Shown here piece by piece: positions 11,183-27,344 of a DNA stretch of 64,000 bases. The stretch is from Lethocerus indicus (lineage: Eukaryota; Arthropoda; Insecta; Hemiptera; Belostomatidae). The position numbers and the translations under genes were made by a program. The notes below the pieces were generated by a model that was not told the DNA's origin, did no database searches, and saw only the letters and a program-made list of their open reading frames with translations. The DNA is taken from the NCBI GenBank assembly GCA_019843655.1, contig JACDQD010000011.1, positions 9,032,604 to 9,096,603 on the forward strand, written 5' to 3'. Within the stretch, counting starts at the first letter, position 1. Every line of letters starts with the position of its first letter.

Positions 11183-14100
11183 TTATATACTGTATGTGCT
11201 TTTCGTGGCTGAACCGGATTTCACTTGGGTGTCTTTGTGGACCTGATAGGCAATCATCTGTTTCGGCGGGATGCTCAGCCGCTCTTTTAATCTCCGTCTG
11301 GAAAATAAAACTGTTACTAAGCAAATTAAGCTCCCAACTTAGCCTGAAAAGCGACTTATCACGAGAAATCTGATTGTAAACACGGTTCAAACAATCGCAA
11401 TGCTACAGTAAGCAGTGGCATTTTCTAATTACAACCGAAGCATTCCTCCATTTCTGAGGACTTTTCTTAAGTCGTACAAACTATCAACTATGGGTACTCT
11501 TCCAAAAAAAAAAACATGCTGCACCACACACATCTGACATACCTTTCTGGCCTTTCTTTGGTCAGTAACCTTGGCCATTATGCACTTTGTAAATTTATTT
11601 ATCAGAAATATTAATAAGAAGGAAGTATATTTACTGATAAAAGTTGGGAATGTTAAATTTTAAAGGTGAAAATCAGGGGCAAAGCACATATTAGCTGCGA
11701 TGGTGCCGATATATTCCAAAAGTGTCCATGGACTAAATAAAGGTTGGAACTGTCTTTTCTATACTGTCTCTTTCAACTCACCCAATCGACATAACGGCGT
11801 CAGTTTTAGATTTGTCGGCGTCAGCAGTCCAAAGACCGATTTTATCTCCCCTTGGCCTGATGTTCACTGTAGCGCCACAAACTTCATCACTGTGCTCATC
11901 GAACGCTTCACCGATCATACATAACAACTGAAACAGGATATAACAATTTTTATTACCAAAACTGATAACCATCCGTCATGAGTTAACATCATCTTATAAA
12001 ATTTCATTCAGTTATATAAATTATAAGTTAACCTTCTATGGGCCTGTGTAACTTTCAGGTCACATTTCAATTTATGGAAATTTTATCTAATAATTATAGC
12101 TTTTATAGTGAGAAAAGGGGGATAAATTTTAATCCTATAATGTTGTCAAGACAACCAATATAAATTTTTTTCCTTTGCATATATAGGTTTATAATTGCTG
12201 ATTTTTCATTCCCCCAATTTTTTTAGATTTAAAATAAAAATTCGGCCCATAGAGGGTTAAATTAATTTATTTGTTTGATAAGTAACAAGACTGAAGACTA
12301 ACTGTGAATACGAAGCATATGTGAAGCTATTACTGAAAATAATTTTTTTTCCTATTGAATGAAAAAATGTAATTTACCATTAGGGTATAAGTATCTCAAT
12401 TGTTTTAATAAAGAGCACATGTTTTTATTAAGTTCAGTTAAGCTTAGACTTAAAAACAGCTAGTTTGTATATTAACTAAATGTAATGTAATAGATATATA
12501 TAATGGAGTGGGATCTAAAAATAGACAGATTAACTTAAAATAGTTAACTGTGAGTTCTTGAATATCATATAAATTTCTGCCTCACACAAACACAGAACAC
12601 AACTGAGGTTTTCAATGCTTATCCGCCTTCGGCATGAAACAATGGGGCTTCTTTAAAATTGAACTAAATCAGAACCGATATAAGACAGAAATAACAGCTA
12701 GCCAGGTAATTCTATAATTAAATAAAAACTTATTCCATCTGTAATTACTCACAATTTCTAACCAGAAGCTATCTAAATCATTTTCACGCTGTTTCTTGTC
12801 TAAACTTATCAGCCATCTTCCGCCTTCCTTGTTTGCAGCATCTTCCCACATGGGTTTTATTCCCTTCTTGAAAAATGAATAATCGCAACCAACTTTCAGC
12901 TCACTCGCTGCCTTGATGTGATTGTACAAGCTGCAAATTTAACATCCCACATTTATAAATTACGAAATGTAACAAGCGAAAACCTTATATTATTGCTGAG
13001 ATAAAAACTATTGAGAGTCCCCCAAATATTTTCCCTCTGAAACCAACATATACGGGGAGGAATTAAAAAAAAATAAGACAAAACTAAATCAATTGTAACA
13101 ATTTAAATATATATTTTTGATCTTTAGCCTCCACAAAATTATTCCAAAACTTCTGGCTGAACATTATTTAAAAAATACTGTCAATACACAAAAAGTATAA
13201 GATATGGTGAATTGTACAAATTCATTTATTAAATTATCCGAATTTATTTTTAATTTATACCAAATTGGCCATATTATAATGTTGACCTTAAATTTCTCAA
13301 AACATTATACATACAGACAACAAAAATTAAATAACACATAATAGTGACAAGGAAAATGGGTGAAGACACCAAATGAGAAATTTGGTACGAAAGCATTGAT
13401 GCTGGTACCATGTTTCTTGTTAACAGCACTTATTCAAAACTAATAGCAATTAAAAAATAACCCCATCTCACCTTATTATTGAAACAATTGTAGGATATCT
13501 AATTACAGGTAGTTTACTTGAGATCATAGGAAAGAGATTCTACAAGTAATGAAATCCACAATAAATTAGATGGTATATAATGTAAATGACTGTAATAGTA
13601 TCTAATTACAGTATAAGTAAAGGTATTACCAGTTTAGAAGAATTTTCCAAATGGTCAAATATGACCAAATGATACGACTCGTTCCAGTCAACATTTCTGT
13701 TCATAGCTGTCATCGGAAAATCAATATGCAAGGAAATTAAAGGGCATAATGTAGAACTGAATTTAAGTGAGGTAATGTAAGAATCATGCAAACCTCCAAA
13801 AGTCTTCCACCGTGTCTATGCTGGTGATCTCCTTAAGATTTTCCTCCCAGGATTTTTTCTTGTCGTTCTCGAAATACCAGAGCGTCCACTTATTCTGGAG
13901 CGGGTGTTTGATCAACGTGTCCGGATCGTCCTGTACTTCGTTCTTTTCGGGCCCCTGGACAAATAAGCATATTGGAGAGCAGATCGGCGGTGAAGGGAAA
14001 ATACGGGGGGGGACACGTCGGCCGGAGTTATCCGGCCGAGAAGAGGCCGAATCCAGGGGAAACGGATCGGTCGGAAGGACTGGAAGTCCGCCGAAATCGG

Positions 14101-14246
14101 AATCGCGAGTGAAAAATGCCTTATCTGGCCAAGGAATAATGGAAATGCCGGCGGCGCGCTCGGTCCAGAAACTGCGCGGAGAATTTCGACCGACCGCCGT
14201 CGGCTGTCGCCGTTACCTTCGAATCCTCGGATTTGTTAGCTGCCAT
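11183..14246 (-). CDS. eIF4E1: Cap-binding translation initiation factor eIF4E
   Basis: Five exons (14246-14217, 13954-13794, 12930-12753, 11927-11782, 11297-11183) splice in frame to 209 residues. The protein binds the mRNA m7G cap and recruits eIF4G. Cap-sandwich tryptophans are visible in KKKSWEENL and IKPMWED, the third cap-contact tryptophan in KIGLWTAD, and the eIF4G/4E-BP-binding tryptophan in VEDFWSLYNH. The end reads KSGSATKSTYSI. The first exon encodes only ten residues (MAANKSEDSK), so N-terminal isoforms through alternative first exons are plausible. Intron 4 contains a short open segment with a good donor (11543-11578). Upstream lie a CTCF-like motif cluster and a fold-back repeat. 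Confidence 0.97.
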
Positions 14247-14730
14247 GTCGAAAAAAAAAATCCAGAAATTTCCAATCGAATAGCGAATACAGCACCGTAA
14301 GCAGAGCTGGTTACAATGACGATGAGGGAGGGGAAGTAGGCCAGGTTGGCCAGCATATGCAATTCAATAACGAAATATTATTCTATGCCGCGTATACAAA
14401 ATAGTATTGTTGCAAAAATAAAAATTCTCCCGTCCTTAAATTACCTCAGAATTCGGTAATTTTTGTTTTTGAACAAAATTGTTGTACAGAGAATTTGTAT
14501 ACGCAACGACGGAAGCTCCGAAATCTCGTCGCTCCGATTTTCTGAACGATGGAACTAAAATTAAAAAAAATTAATTTAGATTTCGAAAACAAAAATAAAA
14601 TAAGTATCGAACCGCGTCAGGAACGTAGAAATCTATTGATCGTGACCGATATATCACAAAATCATCAATTATCAAACGTATAAATTTGTTATAAATATTG
14701 GAGCGAATTATAGATCTCGATAGTAGAGCC

Positions 14731-14846
14731 CGCGCTATCTAGCGTAGAATCGACGAACCCCGTCGACGGAACGGTACAGCCAACGCCATCCAGCGGGGAA
14801 ATTCTGAATTCGGCCAACTTGTGTGTTGGCAGCGCTATCTAGTAGC
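14731..14846. promoter_or_regulatory. Cluster of three CTCF-like motifs
   Basis: Three related strings occur within 116 bases: CGCGCTATCTAGCGTAG (14731), CAACGCCATCCAGCGGGG (14781) and GGCAGCGCTATCTAGTAG (14829). They resemble the core of the animal CTCF consensus (GCGCC-C/A-YCT-R-S-TGG). The cluster is about 500 bases upstream of the eIF4E start, in a local GC-rich patch. Function as an insulator or promoter element is inferred. Confidence 0.4.
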
Positions 14847-14863
14847 CGCGGCCTGAACTTCCA

Positions 14864-15255
14864 GATGTATCAGGACCAAAACGTCTACCTCCTACGGCGC
14901 CTTGTTCTCCTAATACAATTCGTAATTTTAACGTGCACGAATATTCGAAAGGTGTTGAAACAACTATAGGATTCTCCTGTGGATTATGTATCAAATAATG
15001 AATAAATTAAGACAACTAATATAAACTGTAGTTTATTTTCAATGTAGCATTTGAACAACTTATATATATATATATTTTTTTAATTAATTTATCGATTATT
15101 TTATGCCTAATGAACCCCAGAAGCATCCTCATTATGTTGTTCGACAATTTTCGAAAATTCGTGCGCGTTAGAGATACGTCGACAGAGCCAAAACGAATTT
15201 TTGTATCAGGAGAACAAGGCGCCGTAGGAGGTAGACGAGTTGGTCCTGATACATC
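14864..15255. mobile_element. Fold-back repeat element with long inverted arms
   Basis: The arms 14864-14925 and 15196-15255 are near-perfect inverted repeats; both begin GATGTATCAGGACCAA when read inwards and share CTACCTCCTACGGCGCCTTG. Weaker inverted similarity continues inwards (TAACGTGCACGAAT...TCGAAA on the left against the reverse complement of about 15130-15176), so each arm may be about 120-140 bases. The centre is AT-rich. No target-site duplication and no coding capacity are seen. It resembles a fold-back or MITE element. Confidence 0.8.
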
Positions 15256-17352
15256 GTTAGTTTAGTTTAGCCCGAGGCTACTTGATGCCGCTAACCAAAT
15301 TTCACAGATTACTTTTAGAAACAACCTTGATCACTATTTCACACTGATTTCACTGTAAACGCGTATTTATAAATGTACTATTATAATTTAAACTGACCAG
15401 TATAACCGGTTTGTTGTTTAATAATTCATTTATATATTACCAAATTCATGTGGTTTTCTTCATTCTCTATTTTAAGCAGTGAGTAGTGGTGCAAATTAAT
15501 GTTTAGAACAATATCAGTATGAAGTAGTATTTGGCACTTTGCTTTGAAAAAGTGCAAAATTTGGTGAATTTCACCAACTAGTTTAAATTACCATTTAGTA
15601 AACTATAAAAATGAGTAATTCTTATTCATAAATTTAATTAGAAAATAATATTGCAACTGCTCTACTCACAATTTTTGTCATTTTTCTTGCCTCCGGTTGC
15701 AGTAATTAATTGTAAATGAACATTTGACACACCTTTAATGCACATAATTTCAAAATATATTCTACTCTAGTCAATATCACATTGTCATTTTTGTTTTATC
15801 TATATTTCAACAATAGAAGGGAAGGTTTTTTCTTAAAAAATATTTGATATTTTAGTTTATAGAAAACATTTTTTATATTGAAAGAAATTTACAATAATTA
15901 CAGTAGACTATTACAAAATAAATTATAATTATTAGCCTAAACAATAGTACATGATCATTTATACAACACTGTAATATAAATAACTTTCGATCTAAAACAT
16001 GTGTCAAAACTTCCATAACAGGATCTTTTTACATTGTTATGTACAGAAGCATTTTTTCTAACTTTTTCAATTGAAAAGGAAGATAGAAGAAAAACATACC
16101 AGAATATTATTTCACTCACAATTCAGTCCAATAACATTTTGTCAGCAGTCATTGTAATTGATATTTTTAACTTATAACTAAACTTCAAATTAGACTGTTA
16201 TTTTCGAAAAACTAAGTCATAGACAAATATATTAACAAGTGAAAGACAACACAAAAAAAAATACAGTAAAATGATGTCTAAATGTACAATCTACAGAACA
16301 CAAGAAAATCAGGATCCCTCAAATTAATAATTTAAAATCAATTTTAAAACATTGTACATACGCATCTAATTTGACAAATCTGACTAATAGCAAATCTTGA
16401 TTACAGAAAAACCATCCAAATTGTATATGATAATTTAACAAATATCTTACTAGTTAAATTCGTACAAGGCATACTAAAGTAAAATAAAAACTCCATTATT
16501 AATAGAGTCAATAATGTAAAAATATTTCTTATGAACACATTATAAATTTAACAAATATACATATATGTATATATATATATATATACACATATATATGCAT
16601 CAGTTTGCATTCAATCATTTCCTAATATTAAATTAAACAACCGTGATACTCATCATTGCTGAGATCATTGCTTTAAATTCATATATTCAAGTATATCATA
16701 TCAGACTGTACAAAAGGCATATTCAGTGCTCGATGTAAAACACTCTTGAGTATGTAAACTCTTTTGAGTAGGTTTGTCACAAGCTTTTATTTTCTTTCTG
16801 AGGTATAAAATATTCATTCTAATGTTGTACTCTCTGTCCAACATGTGTCATAAAGAGATATGCCCTTATCAACTTTTGAAAATCTGTTTTAAACAAACTC
16901 AAAATTATTACTAACAAATTTTTTAAAGTAGCCTCAATCCAATGATGTAAAATATGATTTTATGTACACAAAAATATATAGTTAACAATTAATAATCTTA
17001 AATGTCTTAATTACATCATAAACTTAAATATAAGCGATAAAATAAGATGAAAATGCATTGAACAAGAACACATTCTATTGAATCACAAAACTAATATACA
17101 GAAAAGTAATAATATATCATAAATATATAATATGTATATATCATTTGTAAATATGGAGTAAAAAATAAATTAAAAACATCTAGCACTCGCTGTTGATTCT
17201 TAAGTCACACATTCTTTGTATGAGGCTGGTAACAAATCTGTGAAAGAAAAAGGACAACATAGATTAAATTTATGCTGGGGCTGTGCGATCACAATAGGCT
17301 CTATCTAAACCTAGACCTCAGCCTCCAATCACATTATTTCGACACAAAATAG
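15256..17352. other. AT-rich intergenic DNA
   Basis: No gene or RNA is recognised. A short AT/TA microsatellite lies at about 16556-16600. The right portion probably includes 3' UTR of the minus-strand RNA-binding protein gene. Confidence 0.5.
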
Positions 17353-17825
17353 TAACAGAAGATTACTGGAGACTGATTTATCAACTTGCATATAGTTGAC
17401 TGTACAATAACAATCTATTGAAAAATGCTAATATAATATTGAAATATATTTATATAATTAAATAAAGATAATAATTAAAAATCACACAAATAAACTTAAC
17501 CTAACAGAAGATTAATGGAGACCAATTTCAGAACTGTCACAAAACAGACAAGCACAGGTCTAATTTTCAACATACAAAACAGACAAATTGGCAGTAATTG
17601 TAATCATAACTTGCATATAGTTGATTGTACAATAACAATCTATTGAATAATGCTAATATAATATCGAAATATATTTAAATAACTAAATAAAGATAATAAT
17701 TAAATATCACACAAATAAACCTAACCTAACACAAGTTGTACTCATAACTTACATATAGTTGATTGTACAATAACATCTATTGAAAAATAATATTAATATA
17801 TTTAAATAACTAAATAAAGATATAA
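17353..17825. repeat. Imperfect tandem repeat, three copies
   Basis: A unit containing CATATAGTTGAYTGTACAAT, then TCTATTGAA and a tail with TAAATAAAGATAATAATTAA and CACACAAATAAAC occurs at about 17384-17504, 17608-17730 and 17747-17823. The third copy is shortened. A lead-in of the form GATTAMTGGAGACYRATTT precedes copy 1 and appears again before copy 2. The array lies just downstream of the stop codon of the acidic-tail RNA-binding protein and is probably in its 3' UTR. Confidence 0.8.
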
Positions 17826-17929
17826 TCTTGCACTGTAAACAGTACAATTAAATTGTTATTACCTACACTGTGTATTGTATGAAAATAGAGGGTCCTATCC
17901 TTCTATTTCTTAGGAATCAATATATTTGG

Positions 17930-20900
17930 TTATATTACATCTTTGTAATCTTCGTCATCCATGTATTCATCGTCCTCGTCATGTACATTCGCGTCCGGGT
18001 CATCATCGTCGTCGTCGTCGTCGTCCGGATCATCGTCCTCAATGTCCTCTTCATCATCATCATCGTCCTCATCATCGGGCTCATCATCATCATCGTCGTC
18101 GTCCTCGTCCTCCTCCTCCTCGGTCAGGTCTTCGGATTCCGTGTCGTCGTTCTCCAGCTCGACCTCTTCGTCATCGGACGACCCCTCTTCACCGTCCTGA
18201 ACGTGGGGAGTCATTTAGTTGCGGCAAGAAAAATTTGTTAACAATTAGGAAATAAATGTAGGGAGGGAGAGAGGAGAGAGAGAGGGAGGGAGATAGAGAG
18301 AGATAGAGATATTAAAAATAAATAGACATAATGAAAAGTTTAAGGAATTTACAACATAACATTTAAGTTAAGGTTATTGGAACTTGCATATAAAAATAAT
18401 GAAAATATAATATGAAATTCACGAGAACTTACATTTTATAACTCTATATTTCCTATTATAGTAACTTGAAGGCAGTAATTAGTCACAGATTTAATACAAA
18501 TCACTTTATTGTGTGTTAGGGAATCTCACTCAAAGCCTACACCAATATAATAAAGCATGACATGTTTACTCCAGACTGGCTTTCAAACTATATTAATGAG
18601 TACCTTAGAGATGAATTTTTGCAAATAAACTTAAGTCAGATATGAGAAAAAAATATGTATACAGAAAATATGAATTGAAGTAGACTGTGTAACTTACTCC
18701 TTTGACCTTCTTCTTCTTCGATTTTGCATCACGTACCGCCTGGACAAAACAAAACAAAATTTATAATTAAATACGCAAGGCGGCAAACACCAAAATTGGA
18801 AAGCTTGAAATTTTCCTGAACTCACTTTTTCTGCTTTGGCCTTTTCCCTTTTCGCTTTCAGCTTAGCGCCTATCGTCAGTTTCTCTCCAGGCTGAAACAG
18901 CAGATGTTAATGTCAAGAATGGGAAAACAAAATAATTTTAAAATCTCCTTGAATCCGGATTAAATAAGTGTAAACTGAATTGAAGTGTTGAGGGCAATTT
19001 ACCAGTTATATAATTATGTTCATAATGAAATTTGAAACTGAAGGCCGTTAACTCACTTTGGATTCGATAACACTTGGTGCTGGTTTCTCTCCCGGGGGCC
19101 CGACAGGCGCTTTGTGACGTCTGAATCTTAGTATAATTGAGCGCGAAGCTATGACTGAATTCACAGAATTCTTATATGCCTCCAGGGCTGCTTCAGCGGT
19201 TGAATATCTCACAAAAGCATACCTTCAAAATTTACATACAAATAATACTAAAACAGATACATAATACAAAATAATAATAAATCAAACAAATCATGGATAT
19301 TGTCATAAGCATTAAAGGAGTTCGGTGTTATAAAAAGTGTAATCTTCAGCATCTACAGTTATAAAATTAATTCTAACCAAGTCATCCAAGTTTCTATCAT
19401 TTTATGCATTAACAAAACAAACTCTTACAGGGTAGTCAGGTTAGGAATAATATTACATGTATTCCTCATACTATATTCTGAACCAAGAACTGTCTTAATA
19501 TTTAATAATATTAGAGAAATAAAGATTTTAATTTAAAGAAGAAATGTTTTTCTTTTGCATTTTGTTTTTATAAATAACAGCTATTTTAGGACAAAATTCA
19601 AGCCCTAAGGTATGAATTATTCTCAAGAGAGAGTAATGTAGATATTTATCTTTACTAATGACAAACATTGCCATATATTAATCCAGAGCAAAGGTTAAAC
19701 TAAATGGTTTTTATAAATGTCGCAAATATTAAAATAATTAAAAATACACTACCTGGTATACTTCATTTTTTGTGCATAACCAACATCAATTCTAGTGGCA
19801 GTTGGAAACTTTTCCTTAACCTCTACAGTACTAATATTAGTCGGAAGGTTACCTACGTATAACCTGAAATCAAAATTAAAAGATTATATTAAAATTCCGA
19901 TATGGTAAATTCGATAGCTTTCTTTATTTGTTTTCTTTGTTTTTTGTTTAAACTTTTGTTTAAACACTTACGTGAAAGGATCAATATTTTCGGGGCCAAC
20001 ATTCTCCTCGGCTTTCTGCACTTTCCTTTCAGCAACCAGATGGCCGACGCCAAATTTGACTTTTTTAATTTCAGTCATTACTTTATCTACATTTGCATCT
20101 TCTGCCAGTGTAACAAAACAATACCTGAGGGAACAGACAAATGGTTCAAAAATTAATTACAAGCCGTAATTGGACTGCTCTCAAAATCTCAGCTATGTCC
20201 GAGAGACTATGTCTAACTCTGCTAAGAGATAAAGCCAATCGATATAGCATTTATTTTTCAGGCAAATTCAAATTACTAAAATGCTAATGAGCATATTCTA
20301 ATGTACCAACGTGTTACAGACTGAGGTTTAATGGGTTCAGAATGATTACTATCCACTTGTAAAGCCTTGGTTAGTTATATCTTAAATTTTTGAATGCAGC
20401 ACCATCATTGAAACTATACAATCATAATTACTTGTTATTATTATATTTAATTATAATTAATTGTTAACACTATTATTTTAACTATATTATTTAATTGTGT
20501 GATGTTTAATTCATATAAGCTATTCACTTTTTTAAAATTACAGTTTTATGAAAAAATGCTTCCCACTAGGCAGGTTATTTTACATTTATAATTATGAACT
20601 GCACTTCTGTTAATATACCTTTTCACTGGAAATGTGTATCCTCCCAAGAATCTAATAAATTTCTCCCCATTTAATTACAGTTGGTTAGATATAAATTTAG
20701 AAACAAAAAATACATTTAGGAGAGAGAGATTGTCAATGTTAATTAACTTGAAAAACCAACCTGGCACCACAAGGAGCTTGGAAATGTACATTTTCTATCG
20801 AAGGATGCAATTTCTGAACAATTTCTTTTGAAAGTTCAGGGTCGGGGAATCTAATTACAATGGCGTTCGAGCCAGCACTTTTTTGGCATTCAGCTTCCAT

Positions 20901-23584
20901 CGCCAGAGCCCTCTCCGCTGCTTCCCTGTCCCACGGTCTTGAAGTACCATTTGTGGATCTTTTTTTCTTTTTGGGAGGAGGCTCTTCAGATGCCTGCAAA
21001 TAAAATTATTCAAAATTGGTAACATATTCAGAAATGGCGTTTGTAGTTTTATAACTGGAATTTCACAGTCTATAATAATACAAATGCCTAATAATTTAGC
21101 CTACATTAGCATTTTCAAAAGCTTAGACTATTACAGGCATTAAGTGCCAATTCAGAAGAAATAATTAAATTTGCAGCAAAAGCATACAAAGGATATATTT
21201 CAGACACACGATGTGTTTGGATTGTTTAATACTAACAAATTAATTAAAATTATTTGTATAAATCATGTAAAATTTTTGTAATTCACTTACGCCTAATAGT
21301 AGGCACCAAATTAAATGAGTTAAACATACATGAGTTCACATATTCTACTTTCAAAATGTTTTATAACATGAGTCATCCTTAATACCTTTTAGGTATATAT
21401 AAAAATAATTCTATTAGCTATTAAAGTAATATTCAATTTATGTAAACGGCTCTTTGGGCAGTACATTTCTCTCGATACTGAACAAGTAACTCTTCCTAAA
21501 CTTCAGCTTCAGTTTCAGTTTTCATTACTTCTTACAGGTTAGATCTCTGTTACCTGTAAAATTATTTCCACAAACAGCTTGTGGAAATGTGTACGAATAA
21601 GAAGAGTGAAACAAAAATTTACACACATTTGCCGGTTCTTCGGGTTGGGGTGGTGTTGGCGTTTTGTTAGTCCAATTCTGCTGGTACGTCATGCAATTTT
21701 CAGTTGTCGGGGCAGGATACTGAGGAGGCGTATGGGGAGGCCTTTGAGTTCTCATAGCCCACTGCGGCCGAGGCTTTCTCTGAAACAAATAATAATATCA
21801 GTATCGCTGTTCATTTAAAAAAAAAAGAAAATTATGGCTAGTTACAACTCATAAGCTAGATTAGCTATTAGCTTAGATTATTGCTAACCTATCGCAGGTC
21901 TTTGCTGCTCCCAATTACCAGTATTAATACTTCGTTAAAAATAATAAATCGAGTCAATAAAATAAAAAAAATAAAATATTAAAATGCGGAATACGATGCC
22001 ATCGAGGTAATGACCGTGTATTCCTCAAAAACTTTTTTTCCAGTGCGTATGCAATTGTGGTTGGAGTGAGCATTTATTTCTACAATCATTTTTCCGTATT
22101 CATAACTAAATTATGAACTAACATCCATGGGAGGATTCGAAACGCCGACCTCTGGGTCCTGAACGCCCTCAAAAACCTAAACAACACTCTCGCCACCTTC
22201 TCTGAACACAGTTTGAGCCTTACAAACCTGATTGTAATAATTCTGTTGGGGCGGTGGTCCGAAACCCCTCGGTCCCGGGAAGAATCCGCCACCGCCCCTC
22301 ATGTAGAGGCCGCGCCTCGGTGCCGGATAGAAGGCTCCCCTCATCGCCCTGTGAGGCTGCCACTGGCTCCAGTGGTTGCCGTTGGCCTCAGCCGCGGACC
22401 CGTGCAACTGGGAACTGCCCCCTTCGGACCCGTTACCCAACATCTGAAAATAAAAACTCAGTCGACAAATATTCATACGCGTCTACCAGACGAAATGAAT
22501 TCCGTCTCGGAATTCAGATTTACATGATTTGCATTTTAAATTTTTCAGGACGGCCCATCGATAAGGACTCGATGTCTGATTTATTGGGGGACACTCATAT
22601 TTCAGACTGTCTCCGAGCAAAACAGCGCGTCGGAGATTAAATAGTACGGTGACCCATTTTATCGAGGACCAATAAGTATCAGTATGTCAAGTGTATCCCA
22701 GAAGTTTCCTAAAAATTAAACTTTAATTTTTTCTGAAAATAATTGAAAGGAATAACGAGAGAACCTATAGCCCAAAATATGCGTGAACATTTCTTTAATG
22801 CAAAAATTAAACGACTGCAAATATATAGAAGTTGTGTGATTCCCAGTTTACAACTATTAATACCTTCAATGTTGCGAAATCTAATCATTTTTTGGGGGCC
22901 ATTTCCACAAAGTAAGATAAGAAGTGGTTTTTCAAATATTTGGCTTCCAAACTTCAAAGAAATATTTGTATACAATTTTGCCATAAAAAGAAAACGAAAT
23001 GTATAAGCTATCAAGTACTGTTTTCAATTATTTCTTTAAAATGAACAGTAATAACTTTGAAGATCGCCGAAGAAAAATATATTGAAACTAATATTAAAGA
23101 TATTAAACACCAATGGATAATTTGATATTTATATCTCGATCAATAAATTCCAATTATATTGCTGGATACAATAACATTTATTATTGCACATGACCCCTTT
23201 CCTGCATTTTGTAGTCATTAACCTTATCTTGTCCTTATTTCACATTCTGGGCCACACATATAACATTAGTAATAAATCATTCATTGAAAATAAAACAACA
23301 ATTCCTATAGCCTGCAAAATAATATGCCTTATTCTTATTTAACATCGTGTATTTGTTTAAATATAAAAAGCAATAGTTGAAGAAGGTTGTTACGCTCAGG
23401 TTATGTTACCTATTTTACAATCCCAAGTACACAAGGCCTAAAATTTATAAATGGATATAAATATGATGCATACAATAAACAATAAAAAAGCTCTGACAAT
23501 TGATGAGATAGTAGTAATAATAGTAATAGTAGTAATAATTTGAACACAAATACTTACAGATCTCGAATAATTATCGAAATCCAT
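17930..23584 (-). CDS. RNA-binding protein: GRP/RGG-rich N terminus, two RRMs, long acidic tail
   Basis: Ten exons (23584-23558, 22443-22228, 21779-21627, 20993-20761, 20124-19972, 19863-19753, 19222-19057, 18891-18826, 18739-18698, 18196-17930) join in frame to 477 residues. In order: short M-D-F-D start; Gly/Arg/Pro-rich stretch (RGGGGFFPGPRGFGPP); Pro/Gln-rich stretch; a PPPKKKKR cluster resembling a nuclear signal; RRM1 (IVIRF ... RYCFVTL); RRM2 (LYVGNL ... RYAFVRY); Lys-rich linker (KAKREKAKAEK, KSKKKKVK); and a final exon of 88 residues, mostly Asp and Glu. The parts are those of nucleolin-like proteins, but the acidic and RGG ends are swapped. Role in RNA or ribosome biogenesis is a guess; I do not recognise an exact orthologue. 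Confidence 0.85.
18261..18310. repeat. GA-rich microsatellite
   Basis: A purine stretch of GGGA, GAGA and GATA units lies in the last intron of the RNA-binding protein gene, about 65 bases upstream of the acidic last exon. Confidence 0.85.

Positions 23585-27344
<3,760 letters not shown>

Noticed and set aside
13812..14300. 162-codon plus-strand ORF
   Set aside because: It lies antisense to eIF4E exons 1 and 2 and the GC-rich intron between them; the eIF4E model explains the region.
17961..18200. Serine-rich plus-strand ORF opposite the acidic exon
   Set aside because: It is the antisense shadow of the Asp/Glu codons; the GT-AG structure and RRM exons support the minus strand.
22743..23006. 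Overlapping plus and minus ORFs in intron 1 of the RNA-binding protein gene
   Set aside because: Both are chance frames in AT-rich intron sequence without splice support or domains.
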